Shown here in pieces: positions 1 to 10,908 of a DNA stretch of 64,000 nt. The DNA is from Gonocerus acuteangulatus (Eukaryota > Arthropoda > Insecta > Hemiptera > Coreidae). How positions within the stretch are numbered: position 1 is the stretch's first letter; every line of letters starts with the position of its first letter. Under the pieces are notes generated by a model. The model was not told the DNA's origin and ran no database searches. It worked only from the letters and a program-made list of their open reading frames with translations. The translations under genes were made by a program, and so were the position numbers. The stretch lies in the NCBI GenBank assembly GCA_946811695.1, contig OX328123.1, forward strand, positions 15,617,538-15,681,537. Reading direction: 5' to 3'.

Positions 1-64
1 TGGATGGATTTGGATAGACGTTTGTTGAAAAACAGTAGGGATAAAAGAGGGGGTAAGGGGGGGG

Positions 65-65
65 A

Positions 66-132
<67 letters not shown>
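65..132. repeat. (GA)n microsatellite
   Basis: An almost pure GA dinucleotide array with one interruption near position 99, preceded by a G-rich stretch. No function is visible. Confidence 0.95.
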
Positions 133-134
<2 letters not shown>

Positions 135-609
135 GTTCCAGTAGCCGTACCCTTGACCTTGACATTTGACCTTTTCTTTAAATACATCATCCAGCTACAC
201 ATATGCTGAGAATATAACTCTGCAATTACGTTTACACGCAGTCAGAATAACACAGACACATGAAAATCTCTGAATGTCAGGTAAAATCGATGATAAACCA
301 CACATTGCATTGTCAACCAACAATTCGATGGGGTTAACATCTATATTAGCAAGTCAACAGATATTCTCATGAGATTGTTAGTATAACATTTCCTCAAAAT
401 TTCTAAAGAATTATGAAACTACCAACAAAAGTCAATAATAAATTAGCAGTATCTCAGAAATAGAAAATTCGTCCTCGGCAAAAGTGCGAGTGAAGGTCTT
501 CTTATAATGACACGCCAAGGGTATCAATGTGATAATGTATTTCTTATCACGCTTATCATTCTGCAGCCAAATATTTCATTATACAAACCTTTAAAATTGA
601 GGTAGTTAT
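133..609. other. AT-rich spacer, no feature seen
   Basis: No long open frame, repeat similarity to the rest of the window, or RNA-like motif was found here. Confidence 0.6.
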
Positions 610-800
610 CTAAACAATTAAGACACAAATCCACGGTATATAAGGCGCTTTTTGGATCACCAATTCAATCAACGCACTGGTTTCCTTTGGTAAAAATATA
701 TTGCTATTTCCACCGTAAGCGCTGAAGCGTAATGCCCCAATTTCATAGGGTGTAACAAGAGAGTGATGAAGTTCTGGGTAAACACTTTGGAACTGAGTAC

Positions 801-998
801 CTGGGAGCATCCAGATGGCGGAGCAGGTAGACAAATCTTAGGCAATAGAATGGTCCTAGGAGAAAGGGTACTCTCGCTTTCAGTAAGGGCAGATGTTACA
901 GCATCAGCTGTCTGCTGTGACGTAGGATTCCACGTCATGTGCCACGCTTCGTCAGAGAGGTAGTCTACAATTAGACAATTGCTCCGATAAACTAGACT
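801..998 (-). CDS. candidate internal coding exon, product unknown
   Basis: On the minus strand 66 codons are open between an AG (ATAG|AGTC, with a pyrimidine-rich run TTGTCGTTCTCTTATT shortly upstream) and a GT donor (CCCAG|GTACTC). The peptide runs from SLVYRSNCLIVDYLSDEAWH to LPAPPSGCSQ. It is well mixed in composition, with no low complexity, and is clearly less AT-driven than its surroundings. Past the donor the same frame stays open to 669. A second minus-strand frame (610 to about 840, including LPGTQFQSVYPELHHSL) is also open across the overlap, so a frameshifted pseudogene is the main alternative. I do not recognise the family. No neighbouring exon could be joined with confidence. 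Confidence 0.3.
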
Positions 999-2185
999 CT
1001 ATGTGGTCTAGGTTAATAAGAGAACGACAATGGTGAAAAACCTTCCCCATATGACACCAGCGTTTAAATGATTTTTTTTTCCTTTCAAAGTATCATTAGA
1101 ACAATTATTTTTTTAAAATTATAATAGACGATAAGAGAGAACATATGCTAGCAAATGGAAGACCGCATAACAATGGCGAAGAATCAAAGACAATCAATCA
1201 GTAATTATTCTACAACCACTTGGTCTTATAATTTCGTGATTGGGTTTATCAATAATTCTCTTCGTGCACATATCTCTAAAATTATTTTTAATTTCTACGT
1301 GGCAGACGGTCAAAATATACTTAAACACGCTACCCCCTCAATGTTCATTTATTTGATACGCTCTACATGTTTCAGAATCGTATTTGTCTGTTTATTACTA
1401 TTTTCATACAACGCTTCTTTGTTAAACCGTATGAGTGGGAGGTAAATGTTCCAATTAGTGCCTCATCGTTATTAAAAGAATGGACACAATTCAAAGAACT
1501 TGAAAATTGAATTGATATTTATTATACTGTTTATTAAGAGTTTGAGGGCTGTTTTTAATGTCAAGACGAATGGGGCACATCCTACCTTAAATAGCAATCA
1601 GCAGAAATATTTTAGATTATGATGCCTGAAAAGTAGGTTTTTCCTTATTGGGTGAAAGGTTAGCTCACAAGCGCTCTGTACTTGTCACTCAAGCATTTGT
1701 CAACATGGTACTAAGTGCAAATAAGTGCTTCTGTTTACTAAGCGACAAGTAAGCTCCCCTGCCAGGATTATACGCCTTACCACTTCGTGAAAGCAGCCCA
1801 AAAAGTATTTACTGACAACCAAGCTTTCCTATAACTTCCGAAGTTGGACCACAAGTCGGATCGTGAGTGGGATTGTTGGAAGTCTAGTTGGACGAGTCGG
1901 AACATTTAGAGGGACGACTCGAAGGTCCGACATCCGCTGGCGTGGGTGGGCGAGTCGGATCAAAGTCGTCCAACTTTCTAGCTCAATCAGTGCTTGACCT
2001 TCGGGCATCTTTGGTCTGCACTCGATACATTTTTCGGCTCATGAGCGACGTACACACTCGTGAAAACAGACTAGGACTAAAGTTGGATCGCAAGTTGGAT
2101 AGCAATTCGGAGTGTGAGTGGAGTCGATTATCCAACTAGTAGTCCTATTAAGTCGTACTGCAAATTGGAACGTAAATGGCCTGCT
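999..2185. other. mostly unassigned; degenerate self-similar block 1835-2175
   Basis: A 96-codon plus-strand open frame (1155-1445) begins with an ATG but has no recognisable domain and may be chance. From about 1835 to 2175 the sequence is more GC-rich and repeats diverged variants of words such as AGTCGGA and AAGTTGGA in both orientations. That resembles the word-filled interiors of the hAT elements described elsewhere, but no clean terminal repeats were found. Confidence 0.4.
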
Positions 2186-2377
2186 TTACTTCTTATTTTG
2201 TATTGGCGGATAGGGATCTTGCCATATTAATGTGTTTGTGGAATCTCCAGGTAACTTTCCGTAATAAAAGTTCGACCGGGTATCAATCTCTTGTTTATCG
2301 TCGTTTTGATCTTCGGTTGCCTGCTCCGATAACAGATGGGCAAAATTGTCAGTAGTGTCTCTTTTTAGCAAACACTG
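2186..2377 (-). CDS. possible terminal coding exon, product unknown
   Basis: A minus-strand open frame encodes a hydrophilic, well-mixed peptide beginning ARQCLLKRDTTDNFAHLLSE and ending PYPPIQNKK before TAA. The frame is closed upstream by TAG, and that same TAG could be a 3' splice site (GTTGTAG|GCCAGACAG). The upstream tract is purine-rich, so a splice acceptor is weakly supported. No ATG opens the frame, so if it is real it is a last exon or a fragment. I recognise no family. It lies on the same strand as the 801-998 candidate, but nothing visible links the two. Confidence 0.25.
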   Translation of the reverse strand, partial: QCLLKRDTTDNFAHLLSEQATEDQNDDKQEIDTRSNFYYGKLPGDSTNTLIWQDPYPPIQNKK

Positions 2378-4269
2378 TCTGGCCTACAACTACTTCCCTT
2401 TTTCCAATCCTTCTTAGAACGTTTGAATAATGTTTAAGAAAATCTTCAACACATCACGGAGACAAATCCTGAAAGGCATTATAGCTACAGATGAGTATAC
2501 TTACATAGCTTAGTGAGAGTGGCAAACACTGGTGATAAGACCAAGTTTTGTAAACTACGCCTTGGATACCTGTGGGTTATTATCGCGACCTTTGATTCAT
2601 AATTGCATCAACCAGTATTTCTTAGGACTGTCCGGATAATCAAATATATGGAGCGCACCAAACTTGAGAGGGTTCTTCATCTTCCAGTTCTAGAAAGGAA
2701 GTTTTCAGGAAGTAAGCAAAGGCATATTAGCGGGAATAGAAGGAAGAAATCATTTCCTGTTTTCACCTTCCTAGTTCTGGAGAATAGCAGCACTGTGTTC
2801 TCGGAGACACTAATTAGATCAAACATCCAACGCAGATAATAAGAAACGCCGGACAACCAACAGTAGAACGAAATTCCATGAGGAAGCCTGAAGCAACTAG
2901 CCAATACACACTTGTGTTTGTTTACATACAGTCATTTAGGTCTTTAAAAACGGAACAATTTTAATAGAATATTGCGCAAAAATCCTTTCCAGAAAACTAA
3001 AGGTTAACCAGCAGAATCCGTCAAGTCATGGTACTCATCGAAAGTTTAAGGTGATCATTCGAAAGCTTAATAAATTTCCAACGAACAAGATTCCCGACGG
3101 AGGGTTTGGGGTTTTACGGCAGAAAACTGCCAGGTCTTCGCTGCCCCAAGACTATAGTAAAACTAAAATAGTATTAATTGCGATAGGAAAGTCTCAGACG
3201 AAAAAAAAAACGTGCTTGACAAATTGGATGTGTTGGCTCGATTCCATTCCACCAGATATATAAGCATTTGGAAAGACGTTAAAATGACACAGTTCCAGTG
3301 AGTCGGACGTATTCGTGAAATTCTCCTATCAATGTAAAATGGCACGTTGGATGATACCATCCAAGGTATTCGTATGGTTAAACTTCATTTCGTTCTGCAA
3401 TCAGAAAATCATCTGTATAATGCTTCATAATCCATTCATTGGCAGAATGAAAAAAGAGATGAAAACATCGAATGGCAAGGCATTTTTGCGTCAGTAGACG
3501 AAGAGAGAAGAGTCCTGCTGAAAATGAAGACGGCAAAAGCGATTGTGGGCTGTAATTTTTGTCGAGTTGGTAGTGGAAGAGCCCACAGTTAGGGGTGGAG
3601 CCAACGAACTGTGAACAACTTAACAACCAGACCGTCATGCTCTGATTGGCCCAACGAGTCCTGCCCAGACAACTCTGCTAATATCTATCTTTAATGCGTC
3701 TCAAGTTCAAGGCGAAACCCAAAGGGGTTTCTACAGGAATAAGGAGAACGTCTTCTGAAAGGATCTCTGTTTTGCAGAAGAAAGAATAAAACGAAATATC
3801 TTCCCTTCCAAATGATAAATATATTTTAGGCATAAGAAGTTGCGGATGAAATTCTTCAACTACACTGTCTCAACTTGATAAGGTGTTATCGAAAAGACTT
3901 TCAGTTTACTTGAGAACGCTCGTCAACTTGGATATGAAACAAGTGAAAAAATGTTCAATTCAGACCTTCTGAGTTTCTGAGCGTCCGAATCCCAAAGACT
4001 AATTGCCTATGTCAAGCTAAGTTTTCAATCACAATACAGCGAGTTACAAACGGATAAATTATCCCTAGGGAAGGAGGGGGAGGGGCTTGGAAAAATTCAA
4101 ATTTAAAGGTATTTAGACTACTATAATTATTTGAGACACCTGGAGCCAAAAAAAATGATATTGCTTGGAAACAATGTATTCTAAAAAATGATCATCGCCA
4201 TATTATAATTGGTTAATGTAGTTCTAACGAATATATTTTGTGTCTATTTAAAAAAAAAATATGACCGCA

Positions 4270-4272
<3 letters not shown>
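2378..4272. other. unassigned, no gene recognised
   Basis: Several frames of 60-86 codons are open on both strands (for example 2603-2839 and 3378-3638), but they overlap one another and show no domain, start context or splice signals that agree. I treat them as chance. No repeat in this stretch matches other parts of the window. Confidence 0.5.
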
Positions 4273-4273
<1 letters not shown>

Positions 4274-4331
<58 letters not shown>

Positions 4332-4425
4332 GTCCCGTAACAGGCCACGAGGGCCCTGAGGGCCAGATACTACAGAGGTATCTGATTCATACGGCACGCT
4401 AGGGAGATAGTGTGGTCAAAACTAA
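4274..4425 (+). repeat. poly(A) tract plus dispersed repeat
   Basis: A run of about 55 A residues is followed by a 100-bp segment (CAGTCCCGTAACAGGCCACG ... GGTATCTGATTCATACGGCAC). A diverged copy lies at 63337-63402, directly after a (TA)n array. Two copies of a non-coding segment next to simple repeats indicate a dispersed element of unknown type. Confidence 0.55.
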
Positions 4426-4556
4426 GCTCCGGCCGCCTGATTTTCCCATTGCTGCTTCGACTGCTAGGGTCATTAGCACCAAGGTACGCATTAATAAATT
4501 AATTAAAGGCTGGGTTGGCCTAGGGACGGTCAGGGAGGCTGAATTCAACCTATGAA

Positions 4557-4977
4557 CATGGGCGTTTATAGAAAATAATTTCGGGGGCTGGCAGCATTTG
4601 GGGGGGAGGGGGCTGGGGGTATATGAGGGGTATGAAATACTACCAATTTAGAACTTGGCATAGTTAGCCAACGCTATTACAACCAAAAAAAATATTTTTT
4701 CTGAACTAACTGATCTAATTTAATTTATTTTTAAGGGTTCATGACTAATTTTTACCGATTAAATCAAAATTTGGGGGCCTAGGAACATTTGGAGGGTATT
4801 GAATACTAACAATTTAGAATTTGGAATATTTAGCAAACTAAAACGCTAATACACCCAAAGAAAAAATCTGATCTAATTGGCCAAATTTAATTAATTTTTA
4901 ACGTCTATGACATATTTTTACAGATAAAATTAAATTTGGGGGAGGGAGGGATTGTAGGCCCCTTATATACGCCCATG
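4557..4977. mobile_element. hAT-like MITE, CATGGGCG family, dimeric interior
   Basis: The ends are inverted: CATGGGCGTTTATAG on the left and TATATACGCCCATG on the right, the same termini as the copies at 31459, 48407 and 54387. The interior contains two diverged copies of one roughly 180-bp module (each with ATACTA..CAATTTAGAA and a TTTTTACnGAT block), so this copy is longer than its ~270-bp relatives. No convincing target duplication is visible here. Confidence 0.75.
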
Positions 4978-5919
4978 AAAAGGGGGCTATAAAGGCGCCC
5001 TTGGTTGTCCTAGAGTAAATATATCTTTTGCTGACAATTGGATTTTAGGTAGATATAATAATTAATGAAATCATAGGATAATATCTTTAGAGATGGGAGG
5101 AAAACGAACCAAGGATACAGACTCCCGAAATACTAGCTAGCTGCTGTTTTAGCTTGAGCAAATATAAAAAGGTCGAAACGCTGGTTCTGTATTTGGGCTC
5201 TGGTGGAGGGGGGACCAGAGACCTTCGCTTTTTGCGAAGGCAAGGCAACCGGGAAGAGAACATAGGAAATGAATACCAACTTCTCTACTGCCTCACTGAC
5301 CCTGTTATCAAAGTCAAGGAGAATATACCGCACTGAGAAATTAATATAATACTACCTCTTATCTTCCGGATATTGACGGTTTAGTAGAAAAATTGAAGTT
5401 TTTACTGACATCTCTCAATAAAAGAAACTATTTCATTTTTCAATTTTTACTTGGGTCAGTATAATTCGACTTCAGATACACTATTTGTTCACATGAATAA
5501 TGCAATGTATTGGAAGTTATGAATAATCATTTATAAAAACGGCAGAAATTATTCCGTCATTAGCAAAATATTTTTTCCAGTAACTTGAAAAATGTAGGCA
5601 CCAATATAATCCGCCTATACTTAATTCTGTTTCTCCCTAGATATAAAACTGTGCAAAATTCACTGCACCACTCGCCACAGAATAACAACAGATTTAATAT
5701 ACTCTAGTGTCAAACGAATAAAGAGCAATACAAAATTATGTATTACTTACCTTTTGTCTCTACTAATAAATAAACGAAACCAAAAGAAAAAATAATTAAA
5801 AATAGAGGGAAAAAGAAGAAATTAAAAATGTATTAAGCTTTATGTTATATTAGTCTGTGCAGATATTATATTATATATTATATTATATTTTTAGGAGACC
5901 TAGTAAGGAAAATTAAGGA

Positions 5920-5921
<2 letters not shown>
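4978..5921. other. AT-rich spacer
   Basis: The only notable item is a short GC-richer patch at 5150-5340 with overlapping open frames of about 60 codons on both strands. No family is recognisable and I do not call a gene. Confidence 0.5.

Positions 5922-5974
<53 letters not shown>
5922..5974. repeat. (TA)n microsatellite
   Basis: A pure TA dinucleotide array of about 53 bp, in an AT-rich neighbourhood without visible element termini. Confidence 0.95.
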
Positions 5975-5977
<3 letters not shown>

Positions 5978-7286
5978 GTTTATTGAGTGTTTAATAAATA
6001 AAATGTGAGGCTTAATGATAATTTTAAAATAAAAAAAATCCATTTTCTTTTAGTAATTGAATTGCGAATTACTAATATAGTGCCTATATATAAATTTTCT
6101 AAATTTGATATTTATTTATGGAAATAATTATTTTCTTGCTTTGGTTTTTATTTCTTAAAATGAATTAACAGTTTTAATAGCCTTATATGCTTTCAAGATT
6201 GTCCAATCCACTTGAATATTATATACTATATGAATATGTTTATTCTGGTTTCACAAGCTGTATGAGGACAACGTAAAAACTGATTAATAAAAAAAATAAT
6301 CATAAGTGCTAAAAGAGGCTCGAGCTACATTTAACTTGTTTACTTAACAAACTAAATTTTTTTTTTAGGAATTAAAAATGTATGCACGGGACAGTTCAGA
6401 GATTTCGATTAACAAATGCTGGATTATTGATATTCATAATCTGTAGAGCTCTATGTTTATTGTTAATGTGCTAGATAACTTAGAAGAAAGCGGTTTTATC
6501 ACCGGTAAAGAAGCATGTTGACTGATACGTTTGTTAAACATGTTTCCCGGCATTAAAAATGCTTAACTTTCAAGGCCGAGTGTATAGGCAACGAAATATT
6601 GTTCGTTTCAATATTCTTGTATTTTATTAATGGTTCAGCATTTATTCATTTACTGTCTCTACAGTCTAGTTATATTTGTTATTAACATGATATTGCATTG
6701 TCCGTAAACAACTCCTTTACCTAGGTGTTACTGAACCTAACAGATATATTTACCGTCACCAATGAAAGTGACATGCCTTCCTGGAAGTTACAGAGACAGT
6801 AGTCAGGATTGTAAATCAAGTCCAGCCATCCAGTAATGGTTGAACTGTCCATTTCATCTCGAACATGCCTCGGGCTGTAAACATATTACCGAGACTTCAA
6901 CAGGTTTTAGAAACAGTTGTATTCAAGCCTCGCCTTTTTCAGGGGCTAATGTTACGAAAGGGAAAGGCCTGAAACCCTAGACCCCTTGACGAATCGGTTT
7001 TCTTTCCTTTGAACTAATTGCTTCTAGAACTGACTGGGCATTTGTATAGCTTGGTCAAGTTGTTCACAAGCCCCCGCTATTTGGACAGTAGAGCTACATT
7101 GGTCAGACTTGAAGGTTTAAACAATATTGACTTAAACAATTCTTTACTATTGATTATACTAAAAAACACTAGAATACAACGGAACGCATAATATGGCAAG
7201 CAAGAATTTAGATCTTGGAACCAGTGTTGGACACAAATGGGCGACATCAATAATATTAAATTATAAATATAATATTAGTATTAATA
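5975..7286. other. no feature seen
   Basis: AT-rich up to about 6700, then closer to average composition. No sustained open frame, repeat match or RNA motif was found. Short TA arrays begin at about 7287. Confidence 0.55.
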
Positions 7287-7329
7287 TATATATATATATA
7301 CATTTAATATAATATTAAATTATATATAC

Positions 7330-7389
<60 letters not shown>
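7287..7389. repeat. (TA)n arrays
   Basis: Two TA arrays (about 7287-7304 and 7334-7389) separated by an AT-rich palindromic stretch. They abut the foldback unit that follows. Confidence 0.9.
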
Positions 7390-7395
<6 letters not shown>

Positions 7396-7597
7396 CATTC
7401 GGCATCTGTCTCCAGCGGTCTTCCTCCTCCTGCTATCGCAATATTTCGCCGGATTCCTCTCCGGCTTCTTCAGGCATCATTCCCTTACCAACCAGCAAGG
7501 ATGAATGATCGCCTGAAGAAGCCGGAGAGGAATCCGGCGAAATATTGCGATGACAGGAGGAGCAAGACCGCTGGAGACAGATGCCGAATGAACAACA
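7389..7597. mobile_element. foldback unit with hammerhead-like motif (Penelope-like remnant?)
   Basis: Arms of about 87 bp (7389-7475 and 7511-7597) are near-perfect inverted copies around a spacer that is itself partly palindromic (ATCATTC..GAATGAT). Each arm carries, in opposite orientation, CTGAAGAAGCCGGA, a six-base loop, TCCGGC, then GAAA. That is a CTGAnGA-stem-GAAA arrangement like a hammerhead ribozyme core, with one extra A before the stem. Such motifs are known in the pseudo-LTRs of Penelope-like retroelements; assigning this unit to them is inference. Related motifs lie at 10618, 31247 and 38827. Confidence 0.5.
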
Positions 7598-7645
7598 CAT
7601 TTAATTCCCAGCGAAGTAGCTTGAAAAATAGCAAATATATATATA

Positions 7646-7746
7646 CCGGACGATGGAAATACTCAAACAAACAGGAAAAACCAAAACATCAGTCCCTACC
7701 TTGAAAATTTATTTCGTTGCTAAAATAGAATAAATCGCTGTAAATT
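7646..7746 (+). repeat. direct repeat flanking the palindrome, left copy
   Basis: A ~100-bp segment starting CCGGACGATGGAAATACTCA and ending AAATCGCTGTAAA. It recurs with few differences at 9514-9613, so the two copies bracket the 7771-9497 palindrome in direct orientation. Confidence 0.85.
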
Positions 7747-7770
7747 TTAAAGCGATCTCATATATATATA

Positions 7771-9497
7771 CAGGGTGTCCCGTAAATGTCTAGTCATATT
7801 GAGAGGGGTGATAGAGGACCCTTAGGGGAACAAAAAATGTTCTATGACGATTTCCCGAATTCTCGCCCATAAGGGAGAAAACGTTGTTTTATTGTTTTAT
7901 CGAGACAAACATGGTTTTTAGAAACATAATCGTTGTAGCTCCGTCCCAGGTGGTACACTAGAAAGGGAGTGAAACCAATCGAAAGCTGAGTAAATTTACT
8001 ATAAGACTAGTTGGGAGTAAACGTAAAAATGAATGAATGTAAGTATGTATATCTTACAAAAAAAGGCAATTCTAAATTTCCTGACATTTTATTGATATTT
8101 CTTTCCAGCGTTACTCCTCAATGGGCAGGATCTGAGATTTCCGGGTTTCAGAAAAACTTCCTCATTTAACCAGCTTTCCATTCATGTATCACAACCCTGT
8201 GTTATTGAAGTATTTGAACGGTTTAAGTACAAAAGTTTAAAAAAAACATGGATCTGTGAAAAGAAAATTATATTTTTTTCTTCAATTTATTCAAAAAGCT
8301 GAAGGGCAATATTTATTTTTATAAATGTTTACATAAATATTAAGTAAATATTTACTTAAAACAATAAAAAAAATTACTCCCACGAATATAAAAAAAAATC
8401 CTAAAACAGTAAATAAATAAAATACACATTTATTTTGAATTTGTTAATTACAGTAACTAATACTGGGTCCAGGAGGCGGCCATTAAGGAACCCCAACCAT
8501 ACATTAACCTCAAAAATTATTATTTTTACCTAGATCACACATTTGAACACATTTTTACAGGTACTTATATTTAGAAAACAAATGCTTTACCTTAAATTAA
8601 TACTGATGGCTACGCTTGTGAAACTCACTGGGATTCTGAGCCCATGCGTTTTTGTTGTGGTAATTAAAAATTCTATCCCTCATAAATAATATGTACATAG
8701 TCCTGTAAAAATGTGTTCAAATGCGTGATATAGGTAAAAATAGTAATTTTTGAGGTTAATGTATGGTTGGGGTTCCTTAATGGCCGCCTCCTGGACCCAG
8801 TATTAGTTACCTGAATTAATAAATTCAAAATAAATGTGTATTTTATTTATTTACTGTTTTAAGATTTTTTTTTATATCCGTGGAAGTAATTTTTTTTATT
8901 CTTTTAAGTAAATATTTACTTAATATTTATGTAAACATTTATAAAAAAAAAATATTTCCCTTCAGCTTTTTGAATAAATTGAAGAAAAAAATATAATTTT
9001 CTTTTCACAGATCCATGTTTTTTTTTAAAACTTTTGTTCTTAAATCGTTCAAATACTTCAATAACACAGGGTTGTGATACATGAATGGAAAGCTGGTTAA
9101 ATGAGGAAGTTTTTCTGAAACCCGGAAATCTCAGATCTTGCTTATTGAGGAGTAATGCTGGAAAGAAATATCAATAAAATGTCAGGAAATTTAGAATTGC
9201 CTTCTTTTGGTAAGATATACATACTTACATTCATTCATTTTTACGTTTACTCTCAACTAGTCTTATAGTAAATTTACTCAGCTTTCGATTGGTTTCACAC
9301 CCTTTTTAGTAGTACCACCTGGGACGAAGCTACAACGATTATTCTTCTAAAAAGTACGTTTGTCTCGAAAAAACAATAAAACGACGTTTTCTCCCTTATG
9401 GGCGAGAATTCGGGAAATCGTCATAGAACATTTTTTGTTCCCCTAAGGGTCCTCTATCATCCCTCACAATATGACTAGACATTTACGGGACACCCTG
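7771..9497. mobile_element. giant palindromic (foldback) element, CAGGGTGTCCC ends
   Basis: The first ~805 bp (to about 8575) and the last ~815 bp (from about 8684) are inverted copies with a loop of about 108 bp. Both ends read CAGGGTGTCCCGTAAATGTC inward and sit in TA dinucleotides, consistent with a TA target. The arms differ at scattered sites (for example GAGAGGGGTG against GTGAGGGATG), so this is not a trivial assembly mirror. No transposase frame is present. The end motif is shared with the elements at 59036 and 63409, which argues for a mariner-like mobilised foldback. Confidence 0.8.
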
Positions 9498-9513
9498 TAT
9501 ATATATATATATA

Positions 9514-9612
9514 CCGGACGATGGAAATACTCAAAGAAACAGGAAAAAACAAAACATCAGTCCCTACCTCGAAGATTTATTTCGTTGCTAAAATAGAATA
9601 AATCGCTGTAAA

Positions 9613-9613
<1 letters not shown>
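9514..9613 (+). repeat. direct repeat flanking the palindrome, right copy
   Basis: The second copy of the segment at 7646-7746, starting CCGGACGATGG after a short TA array and ending AATCGCTGTAAAA before a longer TA array (9619-9664). Confidence 0.85.

Positions 9614-9664
<51 letters not shown>
9614..9664. repeat. (TA)n microsatellite
   Basis: A TA array immediately after the right direct repeat. Confidence 0.95.
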
Positions 9665-9667
<3 letters not shown>

Positions 9668-10617
9668 CAATAAAGTAGTATACACTACTCCTTTAATTTA
9701 TACATTTGACCGAAATATCTCGGGCTTTATTTTTTATAAATTACTCCTTACTAGGAAAGAATGGGATTTAAAACAATTTGTTGAAATGTAAATTTATTTA
9801 GGAAAGGGATTAGTATATATTTTTGTAAAAAATATGTATTATTTGGACTTTTTTTATTTTTATTATTACTAATAAGTGATCGCTACTAAGGCGACTTCAC
9901 TCTTTCCATGTGGTACCTGTACGATCCAATGAACCAGCATTGTCATTAGAAATTTGATTCTTATAAACAGAGGTACGGAAATGTCTATAATATGCCAGAA
10001 AGCCAATGGTTATTCTGCAGATGCCTTCAAATGAGATTGTAATTTAGATATTTACGAATATAATAATTTTGTGTAGATAAGCTACTACAGAGGTGCGATA
10101 CAAAGATCAAAAAATTCTGGGCAAAAGTTATAAATTAAAGCAGACAATTTAAAAGAATGGTGTACTACTTTAGCGACCTCCTGCCATTGAAAGTAAATAA
10201 GAAAAACTAAAAAAATATATATTGGGCACTATTTTTAAGGAATATATATATATATAATTATAATACTTTACTCAACAACTTAATTAAGGCTAAGAAGTTT
10301 ACTTGACGTAAAGGTTGTGAAAAGCGTCAGAATTAAAATCTGAGTAAGATTTTGGGATTGATACGGAGGCAATAGTCAACGCCAAAATATGTGATTGAAG
10401 TTTTTTGCCGTGTGTAAGCTAAGCGGCTACAGAAGCGGGTCTGACGTTTTTGGCAACAAGGCCATTCCTTAAGGCCACAACCTTTTCGCTTTTCCTCTTC
10501 TCGGCGATTCCTTTATTGTGCTAATGAAGGTTTTTGCATTTGCACACTGTCAGGATGTACCTCAGAACATATATTAGTTGATTTTTTTTTTTGGTTGGAT
10601 GTTTACAATACTAAAAA
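9665..10617. other. no feature seen
   Basis: AT-rich sequence with only short frames. A short TA run at about 10242-10256 is the sole simple repeat. Confidence 0.55.
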
Positions 10618-10672
10618 TTGGGATTCTCCTAAAAAAAAATGTCAGATCTTCAGGAACGCCTTCTTCAGATAA
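10618..10672 (-). repeat. fragment related to the CTGAAGAAGGC repeat
   Basis: On the minus strand CTGAAGAAGGCG is followed by ATCTGACATTTTTT and a GGAGAATCCCAA block. The same order of blocks follows the motifs at 31247 and 38827. This copy lacks the GAAAC part and looks internally deleted. Confidence 0.45.
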
Positions 10673-10908
10673 ATAATAAATATTCAGAATTACAGGCGAG
10701 AAGCGGTAAGTAAAATTTTACATAATGACAAAACGTTATAAAATAATTTTTAATGTGAATATTAGGTAAACAACGATTTTGTTTATGAACAAATTAATCA
10801 GTACTTTTATACAGAACTTCGTTGATAGTAAATTGAAGATAATTAACAAAGGGGCCAAGTTAAAAATGGCCAAGGTGCAATAGACACAGTAATATAGCAT
10901 AATTAATT

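Noticed and set aside
7485..7704. Two 60-codon frames across the foldback at 7389-7597
   Set aside because: They are sense and antisense readings of the inverted repeat and have no domain.
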